From Cercis canadensis (taxonomy: Eukaryota; Streptophyta; Magnoliopsida; Fabales; Fabaceae): a stretch of 64,000 nucleotides of DNA. Below are positions 10,801-21,221 of the stretch, piece after piece. Under the pieces are notes generated by a model. That model made no database searches. It was not told the origin of the DNA and saw only the letters and a list, made by a program, of their open reading frames with translations. The number at the start of each line of letters is the position of its first letter. Positions within the stretch are counted from its first letter, which is position 1. The stretch covers positions 1 through 64,000 of the forward strand of contig QAOA01004878.1 of NCBI GenBank assembly GCA_003255065.1, in the 5' to 3' direction. A program made the position numbers and the translations under genes.

Positions 10801-11273
10801 AGGTTTAAATGTATTGCATGTCTCTATATTTTAGATAAATTTTGAATCAGCTCCGTATAAATTTTTTTTTTGTCCTTATAGTTTGAACTTTTTTTAATTT
10901 GGTCTCTATTGTCACCTACAGTTATAAATCCGTTAGTTTAGTGCTCACATGACAAACAGCTTGTTTATGTGGCAATAAAAGAAACTTATGTGACACAAAA
11001 ATTGCTACCACATCATCTTTTCTCTTATTTCCTTCTCTTGACTTTAGCAATTTATGTGTCACTTTAGCGTCATATAAGTTTTATCTATTGTCACATGAAC
11101 AAGTCGTTTATTATGTCAGCATTAAACTTGCGGATTTATAACTGGGAGTGACGGCAGTGACATAATTAAAAAAAAATAAACTATAACGACCCAAAAAGAG
11201 AAAAAAAAAATATTTATTGGGATCTGATTCAAAATTTGTCAAAACTATAGGGATCTGTAATACATTTAAACCT
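10801..11273. repeat. Foldback MITE-like element with about 50-bp terminal inverted repeats
   Basis: The left end AGGTTTAAATGTATTGCATG...TTTTGAATCA is repeated on the other strand at the right end (TGATTCAAAATTTGTC...TACATTTAAACCT). Internal paired words also match, for example TTATGTGGCAATAAAAGAAACTTATGTGAC against ATGTGTCACTTTAGCGTCATATAAGTTTTATC. The flanks are AT-rich (ATAAAATAA and ATAATAAAT), and no convincing target duplication is seen. No open reading frame is present. It is probably a non-autonomous DNA transposon. Confidence 0.72.
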
Positions 11274-12424
11274 ATAATAAATACAATCTTAAAGTATTAA
11301 CTCCAAAAGTAATATGTTGTCATTTAAGATTAAATATGTGATTAGAGTCATTGGTCCTTATTACCAAAAAAAAAAAAAGTCATTGGTCTTAGTTAAAACA
11401 TTCGGTTCACTAGATGTCTTGGTTTAATGGAGCCGTTCTAACTTCAAAGTCTGTCCCTCTCCCCCTTCCTCATATTTGATCTTAAATAGGGCCAAATAAC
11501 CATCTAACTTGGAAAAAAAAAAAAATTATGGTTTATTCAAGAGATTATGGTTCTTATATTGTATGCAACGATTATACATATTTGTATCCTCTCGCAAAAC
11601 AGAGTGAACCACTTTCCGTGAACTTGCTATGGTGACTGTATTATTGTGCAAGCTTTAGAGAGCCAAGACTACATGTTAAAGGCAACAACACAGACACCTA
11701 CATCCATTCCAATTCTCTTTCTTTGCTCGCTCTATTATTTTACTTCACACAGTCAAAAAATAATCAATGACTTGTAATGATCACCACCGCACTTCACCAT
11801 TTCTTCTCATGTAAATAGTCCACACTATAATAATCATTCACTCGTGTCTCTGGTGCATCTTTGTGGAGCTACTATATAAGTAAAAGGGAAAATAATAATA
11901 ATAATTTAAAAAAAAAAAAAAAAACTTAATCCTCCATTTATTTCACATGTAAAATGAAAGGAAAGAAACAAAGTTCAACTGGAAAAGGCTTCTCTTGAAG
12001 ATAACAACGGCTCAACCATATACACCTTGGATGACATAACAACAGGGTATCCAACTTAAGCAATTACAATTATTATGAATTTGTTATTATGATTAGTTAC
12101 GCATACAGAACCCATGAGCCGCCACAGCACTAATTTAATTTTAGTCTCCTCAGAAACCCAATGGGATAGACAAGAAAAGGGATTAAAAACAAAAGACATC
12201 CCTTTATTAAAATTCAAACAGGACAAACCGTGGAACAGTTGGTTTTTTATTTTATTTAAACAAAAGAGCACTTGATCTGCTACTGCTAACGCTACCCTAC
12301 AAGATTACAACCAAAGTAAAATCGGAAACCTAGGATAACCCAGGAAGCAGGAAACTAAAAGGCAGAGCAGATAGATACATCGTATATAGTGAAAGATGCA
12401 AATGCATAGTTGATTAGAAACGAT
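11274..12424. other. Intergenic region 3' of the SAUR gene
   Basis: AT-rich sequence with poly-A runs at about 11367, 11515 and 11910. No supported gene. The last few hundred bases before 12425 would hold the 3' UTR of the minus-strand SAUR gene. Confidence 0.5.
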
Positions 12425-12925
12425 TTATGGCATTGGAGATGGGCTAAGAAGGTGATAAGAGCCATAACGCTTGCCAAAGGCACAACCGTAAGGAATTTCT
12501 TCACTGCCACCATCCATTTCCATCAAAACCTTGCAAAAGAGATCAACATCACAAGGAAGGGCTAGAGGGCCTTGGCTGTTATAACCATATTCGGATTCTG
12601 CTTCTTCAAGTAATATCTTGAACAGAGGGTGGTTAGCATACTCTGTTTTGATCACAAACTTTTGCTTTTGAGGTCCAACGTAGACCGAGAAGCAACCTTC
12701 GGGAGCCACCCTGAGGTGCCCTTTCTTTCCTCGTTTCTCTTCTTCTAGTTCTAGCCTTGCATCAAGGGAAGGCCACGATTTGCTCCTCCTGATCAGACTC
12801 AGAGGCAAAGGCACAGCTTTGAATGAACTCTTGCGCCCACGTCCACGCCCAATGGACTTGCATCGCTCCCATGTCTTGGTGATCAGACCTTTGGTCCCTT
12901 TTCCTTTGACCGCATCCATTTTCAT
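12425..12925 (-). CDS. SAUR-family auxin-responsive protein
   Basis: An intronless 166-residue protein. The central and C-terminal part is a SAUR (auxin_inducible) domain at about residues 60-140: RVAPEGCFSVYVGPQKQKF, EYANHPLFKILLEEAESEYG and LALPCDVDLFCKVLMEMD. The N-terminal 60 residues are basic and longer than in short SAURs, as in the SAUR36/SAUR32-like group. SAURs inhibit PP2C.D phosphatases and thereby activate plasma-membrane H+-ATPases in auxin-driven growth; this is family knowledge. I chose ATG 12925 (MKMDAV); ATG 12919 is also possible, and the longer upstream reading lacks a better context. A TATA-like TATATATGG on the plus strand at 13011 lies about 85 bp upstream. The protein ends GSYHLLSPSPMP. 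Confidence 0.9.
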   Translation of the reverse strand: MKMDAVKGKGTKGLITKTWERCKSIGRGRGRKSSFKAVPLPLSLIRRSKSWPSLDARLELEEEKRGKKGHLRVAPEGCFSVYVGPQKQKFVIKTEYANHPLFKILLEEAESEYGYNSQGPLALPCDVDLFCKVLMEMDGGSEEIPYGCAFGKRYGSYHLLSPSPMP

Positions 12926-15801
12926 TTCAATTAATCGATTAGAAGTGACTACCAATAAGGAATGAAAAGATGTATATGAATTAAGAAGAAGAAGCACACA
13001 AAAAGGAAGGTATATATGGATGCTATGGGCTCAAAAAACCACATACAAAGCTATGTGAGATTTGAAGTGAATTTGTACGAAGAAGGACAGAATGCTTTTG
13101 GATGGGAATGGGTTTGTGTCAAGCGTCAACCCCTGTCGTAATCCAAATGAAACATGACTTTAACCCTCGGCCTCATTGGGTTGCTCATATCTATACAAAC
13201 GAGGAACACAACTAGATATGCAGATGAGTAAAGAGTGACCCAGAAAAACGCCGAAAGTGTGAGAAAAGTTTCAAGCCTAGGTAGCTATTACAACAGTTTC
13301 ATTCTAGACAAGAGATTCTAACAGAGGTTACTAATGAGGAAGAAACTTATCAGATGAGAACCTCACTGGTTGTGTCCGACGCCTAGACCTTGCCTTGCTC
13401 ATTCCTCCTACCTTTAATCACCTTATATAAAGCCCATTTGGGTGATAGAATATTCTACTACACCACCACTTGTCAATGCTACATTTCCCCACCCATAATT
13501 ATATCGCTTTCCGCCATTTTCCCTTACATGACATGAAGGGGCCAGTTTCTCCGTATGAGATAAATTCCATGAAAAACGACAAAAACGACATGGCTTTCTT
13601 CATTTTAAAAGATTAACTTAGAGTGTTGATATTATTTTTATTATCATTATTATAATTGAATTCCTAATACTTACCAATTCAATTAGTATATATATATTCG
13701 ACTTATTGAGAGTAAAATCGAAGAAAATTTACTAGTGGTTTTTCTTAGAAAAAAAAAATAATGTTACTATATTCTAACTACTAACTTAATTCAGCTAGTA
13801 ACCATGAATATATTATCAAAGAGAAATTTTGTAGCAATTGAATTCTTTTCATCAAATATTTATTAATAACTCAAAGTACATACATATCCCATTTTTAATC
13901 CACATTTTAGCTTAATTGCATACATGGAAATTAACACCTTCTAAATTGTTAGGAATTTTTTTATTGTGTATAACATTTTTTTGATACATGATTGCAGGAA
14001 GGTTTTTGTTTTTTTTCTTTTCTTTTGGTAACAAAGATTGCAGGAAGGTTTAAAACCATGACTTTCTGTGGACTATTAAAGTTTTGACCACTAAATCATA
14101 TCTGATAACATATAATGTGTATAACATACTAGTACAAAAAAAACAAAGACTTATACTGCTTAGTGGGCTAATTGAGAATCTCCACTATCACTCCATTGAA
14201 AGTTAAAAAAATAAGAACTTGCTAACAATGTCCTAATCTTATTCTATTCCTATTTAGTCACGCTAGTTGAGGGAAGCCAATTAGTGACCTCCAAATCGTC
14301 TTGGTGTCATGCAAGAGTTGGCTCATGAATTACTTTTCAGATATTTTCCATTAAGTTTTCAATCAAGTATCTAAAGTTTTATTTATCTATATTAATTTTT
14401 TTTTTTTGATATAGATACTACTATAAAGGGAATACATTAAAATGTAAACATTCTTCTGACATAAAAAAAGACAAAAACGCAGACACCCTTTAAGCTCAAG
14501 GCGTTAATTTTATTATGTGCATACGGGCGAGTCATGACCAGAGTTTATGTACTTTTAGTTTCACATGGACATATAGTATTACCGTTGGTTATAGGAATAG
14601 TGAAAAGTTAATTGTAGGGTTATGGGTGATTGAAGCCCTACAGACACTTATAATCATTTGATATTTTAATTAGTAGATTAATTTTCTCTCATCCATAGAC
14701 ATAAGCCATTTTAATTTGATAAACCACGCGTTAGTAGATTGATATTGATATTGATATTCTCTCATTCGTGGGCATAAATATTTTGAACTTTACAAACCAC
14801 ATTACATATTGGCATGCTCTTATTTTGTATCATTGGTTTTAATTTTCCCACCAGATACTAATTCCCCTGTATTTATATAATGATAAATGGTAAATTAATT
14901 ACTAGCTACTAATTAATATATATTAGATTTGCTTACGAGCTAGGGTGACACGAGCAATACCGTGGGCGGTGGAACAAGAGAGGTTTATCGTTTATGAAAG
15001 TGATATTGTATTTTTGTCAACCATTGAAGTCTGCTATTTTATTTAATGGCTAACACTAAAAAGAGTGACGTGGAACGTGATTAAACAGGATAATTTTTAT
15101 TTGAGAATACGTAATGTTGACAATATACATTCTGACCAATTCAGTTGATGGGATTTTAGTTTTGACACCAATGATTTTGATTTGGATATTAATAAGAGAC
15201 GTAATGTTTTCATCATATAGAAATCTTGTGGAACTTTAAGATTATTATAAAAGCTGCTTTTACTATTTACCTTACTAAGCACGCCAATGCTAAGTTCCAT
15301 GCTTGCTTATGATGACCATTTCTTGGGAGATAATCGTTTTCTTGTGAATCATCATCTGGAGTCTCATCTCAAGTTGCTCATACTCTTTTATGATGGAGTA
15401 TGCGTACCAATTTCCTTATTGAAACTGATTTATTCTTACTGGAATCAACTCCACAAATCCACGGCCAAATAATATATATATATACATAAAAGCTCTACTA
15501 ATTCTATGAATTCACAAGACAGAAGCCCAACAATAAACTCCCTAAGGCCTGAGGAAAAAACCAACGACTGTACGGCCTTATTGGGTCATATGGCCCATTG
15601 GGCTTTAACTCCATTTGTTTTCCGGCTGGTGGCTAAGTGTTGGTGTTGGGTTTGTATGGAGATTCTGATTAGCAATAAAAATAAATAATAAATAACACAT
15701 CTGTACCCTGTTTTGTTTTCAGCACTGAAATGATAACCTGTGTTTTGGTACAATTTTATGATGAGGTAGATGAAGATAAAGAGCAGAATTTGAAGAGAAT
15801 C
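12926..15801. other. Intergenic region, SAUR promoter side
   Basis: No gene is supported. The first few hundred bases are the likely promoter and 5' UTR of the minus-strand SAUR; a second TATA-like word (TTATATAAAG) is at about 13422. Beyond 13600 the DNA is AT-rich with poly-T/A runs (13745, 14398) and no domain-bearing reading frame. Short open frames around 15100-15680 have no recognisable similarity. Confidence 0.5.
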
Positions 15802-16762
15802 CTAAGGTTTTTTGTTTTGAGGAGTATTGGGAGGTATCCGAGTTGTGGGGTGTTCCAAATTAAAAAGAGGTGGAGGTGGAGGAGGAGGATGAGAAAATGA
15901 AGGAATATGAGGTATCCAAGTTGTGGGATGTCTGAAATTAAAAGCAGGTGGGGGAGGAGGAGAAAATGAAGGGATACGAGGTACCCAAGTTGGGAAAGGA
16001 GGAAGTTGTGGAAATGGAAAAGGCAGAGATGGTGGGTTTGGAAATGGAAGTGGGGGAAAGGGTAAAGATGGAAAAGACGGGAATGGAAGTCGAGGCAAGG
16101 GTGGGCAAGGGAATCCAGAACCATATGAGGAGCTTAAAGAGTTGGGCGATTCCTGTTTTTGGGTTCCGCATAAGGTACTATTTATTTTATAAGGTCTGTA
16201 ACTCAGTGCATTCAAGCTGAATGTACATAGATTGCCTTGTTTTGATTTGACTGATATCTCAGTTGATGTGGTTTTTATAAGAGGAACATTGCAGGTGGAA
16301 GATGATGAGTTCCCCATCAAGCTTGCTTGGCAGAATGACACAATTTCCGAACAATCCAAGCAATTCACTCCATCAACGGATGCTATATCCAACTTGTATA
16401 CTCCATCTTTCTCTGTGCTTCTGTTCACCGAGAAGCTCATCTGCTCGCTGCTTTTTGCTGAGATTGCTCTGAATTTACATTCTATATGAACCTCAACACC
16501 TGATCACAAGCAAGCAAGCAATCAATGAAACAGTGGAATTTGGAAATTCTATCTTTTTAACTTCTTTGTGGGCTTAAATTCAACTTTGAAATTAATTACC
16601 TGGCAAGAAGTAGCTCTGTTTTGAGAAAGTATTGGTTGAGCAAGTATCACAATAAACAACTCCAACGACGCTGATGCGGGAGGAAGTTGGTGATTGAGCA
16701 GCAAGCACAAATGGGTAACCGAAGGAAGATGCAAGAAGAAGTAGGAAAATAATTGGATCCAT
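15802..16762 (-). CDS. Pollen Ole e 1-like / proline-rich (extensin-like) cell-wall protein
   Basis: Two exons on the minus strand, 16762-16600 and 16499-15802, joined in frame to 286 residues. The N-terminus is a signal peptide (MDPIIFLLLLASSFGYPFVLAA). It is followed by an Ole e 1 domain with its cysteines (GVVYCDTCSTNTFSK, VEVHIECKF, DGVNCLDCSEIVSFCQASL, CNVPLI). From about residue 190 the tail is almost entirely proline, phenylalanine and serine, with PPLPFP, PSLPFPFPQLPPFP and PPPPPPP runs. WIPHIPSF-type units occur in near repeats (VPRIPSFS, IPHIPSFS), and HPTTWIP / HPTTRIP repeat. Such proteins are secreted and associate with the cell wall. A TATA box on the minus strand (CTATAAAATA, 16862-16853) lies about 95 bp upstream of the ATG. 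The antisense glycine-rich readings here are shadows. Confidence 0.9.
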
Positions 16763-16852
16763 GGAAGAAAACACAAGAGAAGTCAGAAGAAGCTTCTACA
16801 GCAGCATTTCTAGCCCTAGTTGTTGTTACTTCTTAATAGGCTTGTAGCACAA

Positions 16853-16862
16853 TATTTTATAG
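16853..16862 (-). promoter_or_regulatory. TATA box of the Ole e 1/proline-rich gene
   Basis: CTATAAAATA on the minus strand, about 90-100 bp upstream of the ATG at 16762, leaves room for a 5' UTR of roughly 60 bp. Confidence 0.55.
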
Positions 16863-18726
16863 TGAGAGCAAGTATATGTGCTCTGTGTGTGTGCATAATG
16901 CTTATATTGAACCCGTGATAGGACCAACTGTATCAGAGCTCAAATGCTTTATCTATTCACTAGAAAACAAAGACATGTGAAGGACTTGTTTGGCAGATTA
17001 TGAGTGGGGGAGAGAGGTAATCATACCGAAACAGATGGAAGTGGGGGTTTGATTTCGAGAATCGCTATTTCCTAATGGAACAAAAGGTTCAAAGACTTTC
17101 AGCCTCATAATTTAGTACAATGTTGGATTTCTTTTCTTGATGATGTGCTTCCTTTCACACATATGTCTGTTCATACCAATATGATATTGCAAGTCAATCC
17201 TTTCATTTGGAGACAATACCATGATTGACAATTGTAAATGTAGCCTACACTCTCTTACTGTTTGTGTCTTTGGTATTTCGTTATTCAAAATCAATCTCAC
17301 TTGCTCAATATTAGATAGCAGTGGCATTGCTTCCTTCAACATATACCAATGATCAATTTAATGTAGCTATACATAGTAACTGAATTCTATTATTAACTCT
17401 TCGCTATCTGTGTTATCTCAAGTGAAAATCTTATTTGCGTCAATTCACCAACTTGATTGCCGTGAGTGCGGGATTTCTGAAGAGATTTGGTATGGTACAC
17501 AACTTAATACGAGAGCACATTAACGTGGGACAGGACACCTAGAGAACACAAGTACTTGATGGGCCCTCCAAATTATTGGGGATTCAAGAAATGTGAATTT
17601 ACCTGTAATCAGAAGATTTTGCTATCAATCTATGTACTCTGTTGGTTTGATGTATCATTGAACACAAATAAAGAGATTACAAACGAACAGCAGATGTAAA
17701 AAAGAATAAAGCTACGTGTAAATGAGAAATAGAGAAAGGCACTTAAGGGGGTGTGGTGGGTCTTGACCTGGTGATTTTGCTCAAGTTTGACTGGTTTTCG
17801 ATGGAAAACCTCAGAAAGGTAGATGTTTGAGGGCTGATTAGTAACCATATCCATCGGTAATGCTATTGCTAGCAGACAAGGTTTAAGGCAAATACATGCT
17901 TTGGCATTACATACATTGCAGTCACTGTTGTGCTGATTCTCTTAGCTTGAATGAGAAGACAACATTATGATTTTCAAGAACGTTATGTCCCCTAGGTTTA
18001 GCTATGTAATTTCGTTAATTTGATGTCTCTGATACATCAATTCTACCTTGCTATGTAACTTGGCATTTTGGACTTTTTAAAGTTTTGACCTTTGGGATCT
18101 TAAGAAGTTAAGTTGGGGATGGCGATGGTTATATTTTAAGAAATTAATTCGACAGTTGTACAGATAACGACTTATCAGAGGGGATGATTGATGCTTCCTC
18201 GACCTCGATCGTCATCAAAACGTGGCAGCATGCAAGGTACTTTTGTAGTCTCATCACTCATGTAATCATTATTATAATTCAACAAGGGGACTGTGTCTGT
18301 GTTGGCTTAAAATTGATTACCCACTATATACTCTTTTCGCTATATATATATATATATAATATTCTCCCTGAGAAATTTCAAATCAGGGATCCAACGGACA
18401 GAGACAGCTAGCAGTCAGTGTCTAAAATGGAACTGATTAACAAAAGTTTCACTGAAGCTGGCTCTTCATATTCGTCTTCCAAAATAACATTCTTTATACA
18501 AACTAGACGAGAAAATTGAAAAAGGGAAACTTCCAATTGACCTAACCTAGGGACATTGAAATCAGCTGGGGGCAAATGAATTGCTGGTGTATATATTTGT
18601 TGGAGGTGGGTTGTGAGACATGCAAAGATGCAGTGGTGAAAACAAAATCACTCACTCCTTACTTAATTTGTTGAAGATGTTAATTTGTGTCCTTCGAATT
18701 CCAATAATTTAATTAAGGCGAAGGCG
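16863..18726. other. Intergenic region
   Basis: Upstream of the Ole e 1-like gene and downstream of the glutaredoxin gene. Two minus-strand open frames (17342-17112, ATG start, 76 codons; and 17854-17630) have no family I recognise and no supporting partner exons, so they are not called. A (TA)n tract lies at about 18343-18358. Confidence 0.45.
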
Positions 18727-19104
18727 TTAAAGCCAGAGAGCTCCAGCTTCCTTGAGAAGTGGGACGAGGGCGCCATTTATATGGGAGGCCATGACTCTGT
18801 CCATGGCTCCAAGTAGCTTGCCTCCAACGAAGACGATGGGAACAGCGGTGGAGTTGCCAACTAGCTTCATCAATGCTCTCTCCATCTCTTTTCCTCTGGG
18901 ATCTTGATCCAGTTCATGCACCGTGGGGTTCACCCCCATCCCGCAGAACAGCCTCTTCACCGCATGGCACATGCAACAGCTACTCACGCTGAATATCACC
19001 ACTGCACTTTCCGAGGCTAGCCTCACCACTCTTTCCATTGGGTGGTCACCCATGCTCCTCACCGCCATATAGTAGCCCCATGACTCTGCACCTTGATAAT
19101 GCAT
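18727..19104 (-). CDS. CC-type (ROXY) glutaredoxin
   Basis: An intronless 125-residue protein. The active site is CCMC at residues 43-46 ([16 protein letters not shown]), as in ROXY1-type plant glutaredoxins. The glutathione-binding TVP-like motif is [20 protein letters not shown]. It ends in the ALWL C-terminal motif that lets this class bind TGA bZIP factors and TOPLESS co-repressors (family knowledge). This class is land-plant specific and acts as a transcriptional co-regulator in nucleus and cytosol, in floral development, nitrogen signalling or stress, rather than as a general reductase. Residues 1-25 are a short, less conserved extension. The ATG is the first in frame, and a clear TATA box lies 80 bp upstream. 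Confidence 0.95.
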   Translation of the reverse strand: MHYQGAESWGYYMAVRSMGDHPMERVVRLASESAVVIFSVSSCCMCHAVKRLFCGMGVNPTVHELDQDPRGKEMERALMKLVGNSTAVPIVFVGGKLLGAMDRVMASHINGALVPLLKEAGALWL

Positions 19105-19180
19105 TTTGCTCTTGTGTATATGCTACTCACTAACTCAGAAACTGATCAAATCTGGTGCTGAAAATGGAGATGGGAAGGCC

Positions 19181-19192
19181 ACTATTTATAGG
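19181..19192 (-). promoter_or_regulatory. TATA box of the glutaredoxin gene
   Basis: The minus strand reads CCTATAAATAGT about 80 bp upstream of ATG 19104, a near-consensus plant TATA box. The transcription start would fall near 19155, giving a 5' UTR of about 50 bp. Confidence 0.7.
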
Positions 19193-21221
19193 GGAATTGA
19201 GCAAGAGTGAAAGCGGGAGAGGATAATACAGAAAAATAAGCTTAGGGAGAGTTTGTCTGTTGCTGTCGCAGCGCGTGCCAAGAAGATCTCGTGGATGTTG
19301 GTTTAAAGGGATTGTTGTCTGTACTTAGGTTAGAGCGAGGCACACTGTATGTATATATTGTCAAATTAACAGTAATTTTTTTTTTTTTTTTATAAAGAAA
19401 AACAAGATGAAAAAAGAAAAGAAAAGAGAAAAGCAAAAGTAGATTTGTCAACTGTGGAAGGCGGCTACTACTACGGGGTGTTTCTCTACGTGCTGTAACG
19501 CTAGAGGGAGGGAGGGAGACAATGTTTTGAGTTTGAGGAGGGGGACGAAGAGAGGACATTTTTTTTTTTTTGGGTTACGGAAGAGAGGACACTTTGTTCT
19601 TGTGTAAACTAAAGTCAGTGGTAAACTGTTAATCATGTTGATGTTAATTCACATTAAAAATTAATTAGAGATTAAGTTAGATTGTAATTGTATTTTTGTT
19701 ATCTTTTATCTAGTTTTATTTAGATAAATAATATATTATTAAGATTGAGTTTATTTTTCTTAATTTATCTTATTATTCAATCAAATTTTATCTTTATTAT
19801 TAATATAATTCTAAATTTCCAGTAGTATAAATAAATAAGTTGTGAAGTTTTTTTTTATTTTTTACTCGTTGTTCTATTAGAGTGGTTTTGCTCCAACAAA
19901 TTAAAGGAGGAGGACATAAAAACAAATGGGAAATAGCAGTGTTTTGGTTTGAGTTTGAGTTTGAGTTTGAGGGGGATAATGTAATCGTAAATTTTGGCAA
20001 CTTTATTGAGGCGCTGGTTGGTTAGAGACATAAGTAGCAGGCTTTTGGGAGGGAAGTATGGAAGAGGAAGGAACGGGGTGGTCGTCCTTGTTGTCGGAAT
20101 ATAAGACGAGACAACCTTTTTGGTTCTGATTCTGCTTTTCTGACGTGACCCTTACGCGCATGTTGGATAGATGATGGATGGAAGGTGAGATACTGAGACG
20201 GGACCTGAGACATGCACAATATCCAGAGGGCGAAGGAATTATAAACTGGAAAAGTGTGAGGGAACAAGGATTTCTGGCATTGGATTGGGACAATATGTAT
20301 GTATGTATGTGCTATGGTGAGATAATATTTATTTATTTATTAGTTATTATATGTAGAGTAGACTAGCATGCATATATCTCTATGCATGTTCCCCTAAAGC
20401 AGTGACAAAGTGGCAGTTGCTATTAAAACGCAACAGAAGGCGTGGCCTGCATCGGGCGGCGGAGGCGTAGGGATGCGCCGAATACCGGCTAAAGTTCTGG
20501 ATCAGGAACTGTACTACTCTCTACTCCGATCCGATTCTTTTGCTCCGACCCACTCCCTCCCACACACTGACACACATACATACCTATTCTATTCTCTCTG
20601 CTTCATTTATGTCAACTGCTTTTTTATACTTTACTGACCCATCTTTCCTTTGCTCTCTCATCGGTGTCACAGTCTGACTCTCAATCCGAAAAACTGGGAA
20701 ATTAAGAGGCCGAAGCATTGTCCTGCATTTTTTTTTGGGCTAAAACCCAGAACACTCTGTATCAATCAGCATGGAATCACTAAGAATGAGGACATTATGA
20801 ACAGACCCAATAAGACGTCAGGTAAGAAGCGGCCCAAATATCAAATTGAAACAATGGGCCTAAGAGAAGAGCTCTAAGCTTGTAAGATTCGACTCTACCC
20901 CAAACAGGTGTTAAACGTGCTACAAGCTCTCAAAGACTCAAAGTCATTGTATCGCACAATGTATTTAGATGTCATAATTCGGAGCACGGGCTTTGGCAAT
21001 TTCACAATCCAATTCAACTGTAGACGCCAGTTAAGTAACAAGAAGTTGTTATTTACTTTACATAAAATAAAAAAAGATTGTTATTGAGAGCCTAAAATGC
21101 AATACAAAATGAAAGAGAAGAGTCCCAAAGAGAAATTAAATTGCTGTTTATGGGTAATGGGTTTGATGAATATATATTGTGGTATATGATTAGTGTGAGT
21201 GTGTGTGTGAGAGAGAGAGAG
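19193..21221. other. Intergenic region between glutaredoxin and EXO70 genes
   Basis: Contains a poly-T run (19378-19391), a GAGTTT tandem (about 19950-19970) and a short GC-richer island at 20410-20540. No recognisable gene. The final 100 bases have (GT)n/(GA)n repeats (21196-21220) just after the EXO70 stop codon, in its 3' UTR. Confidence 0.45.

Noticed and set aside
15923..16220. Glycine/lysine-rich and other long plus-strand frames
   Set aside because: They are antisense readings of the proline-rich tail of the Ole e 1-like gene; the sense gene has a signal peptide, conserved cysteines and a proper intron.
17112..17342. 76-codon minus-strand frame with ATG (MLKEAMPLLSNIEQ...)
   Set aside because: No family recognised, no partner exons or promoter signs; could be chance.
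20003..20293. 96-codon minus-strand frame
   Set aside because: Its apparent first codon is TTG, there is no domain, and it lies in an intergenic promoter-like stretch.
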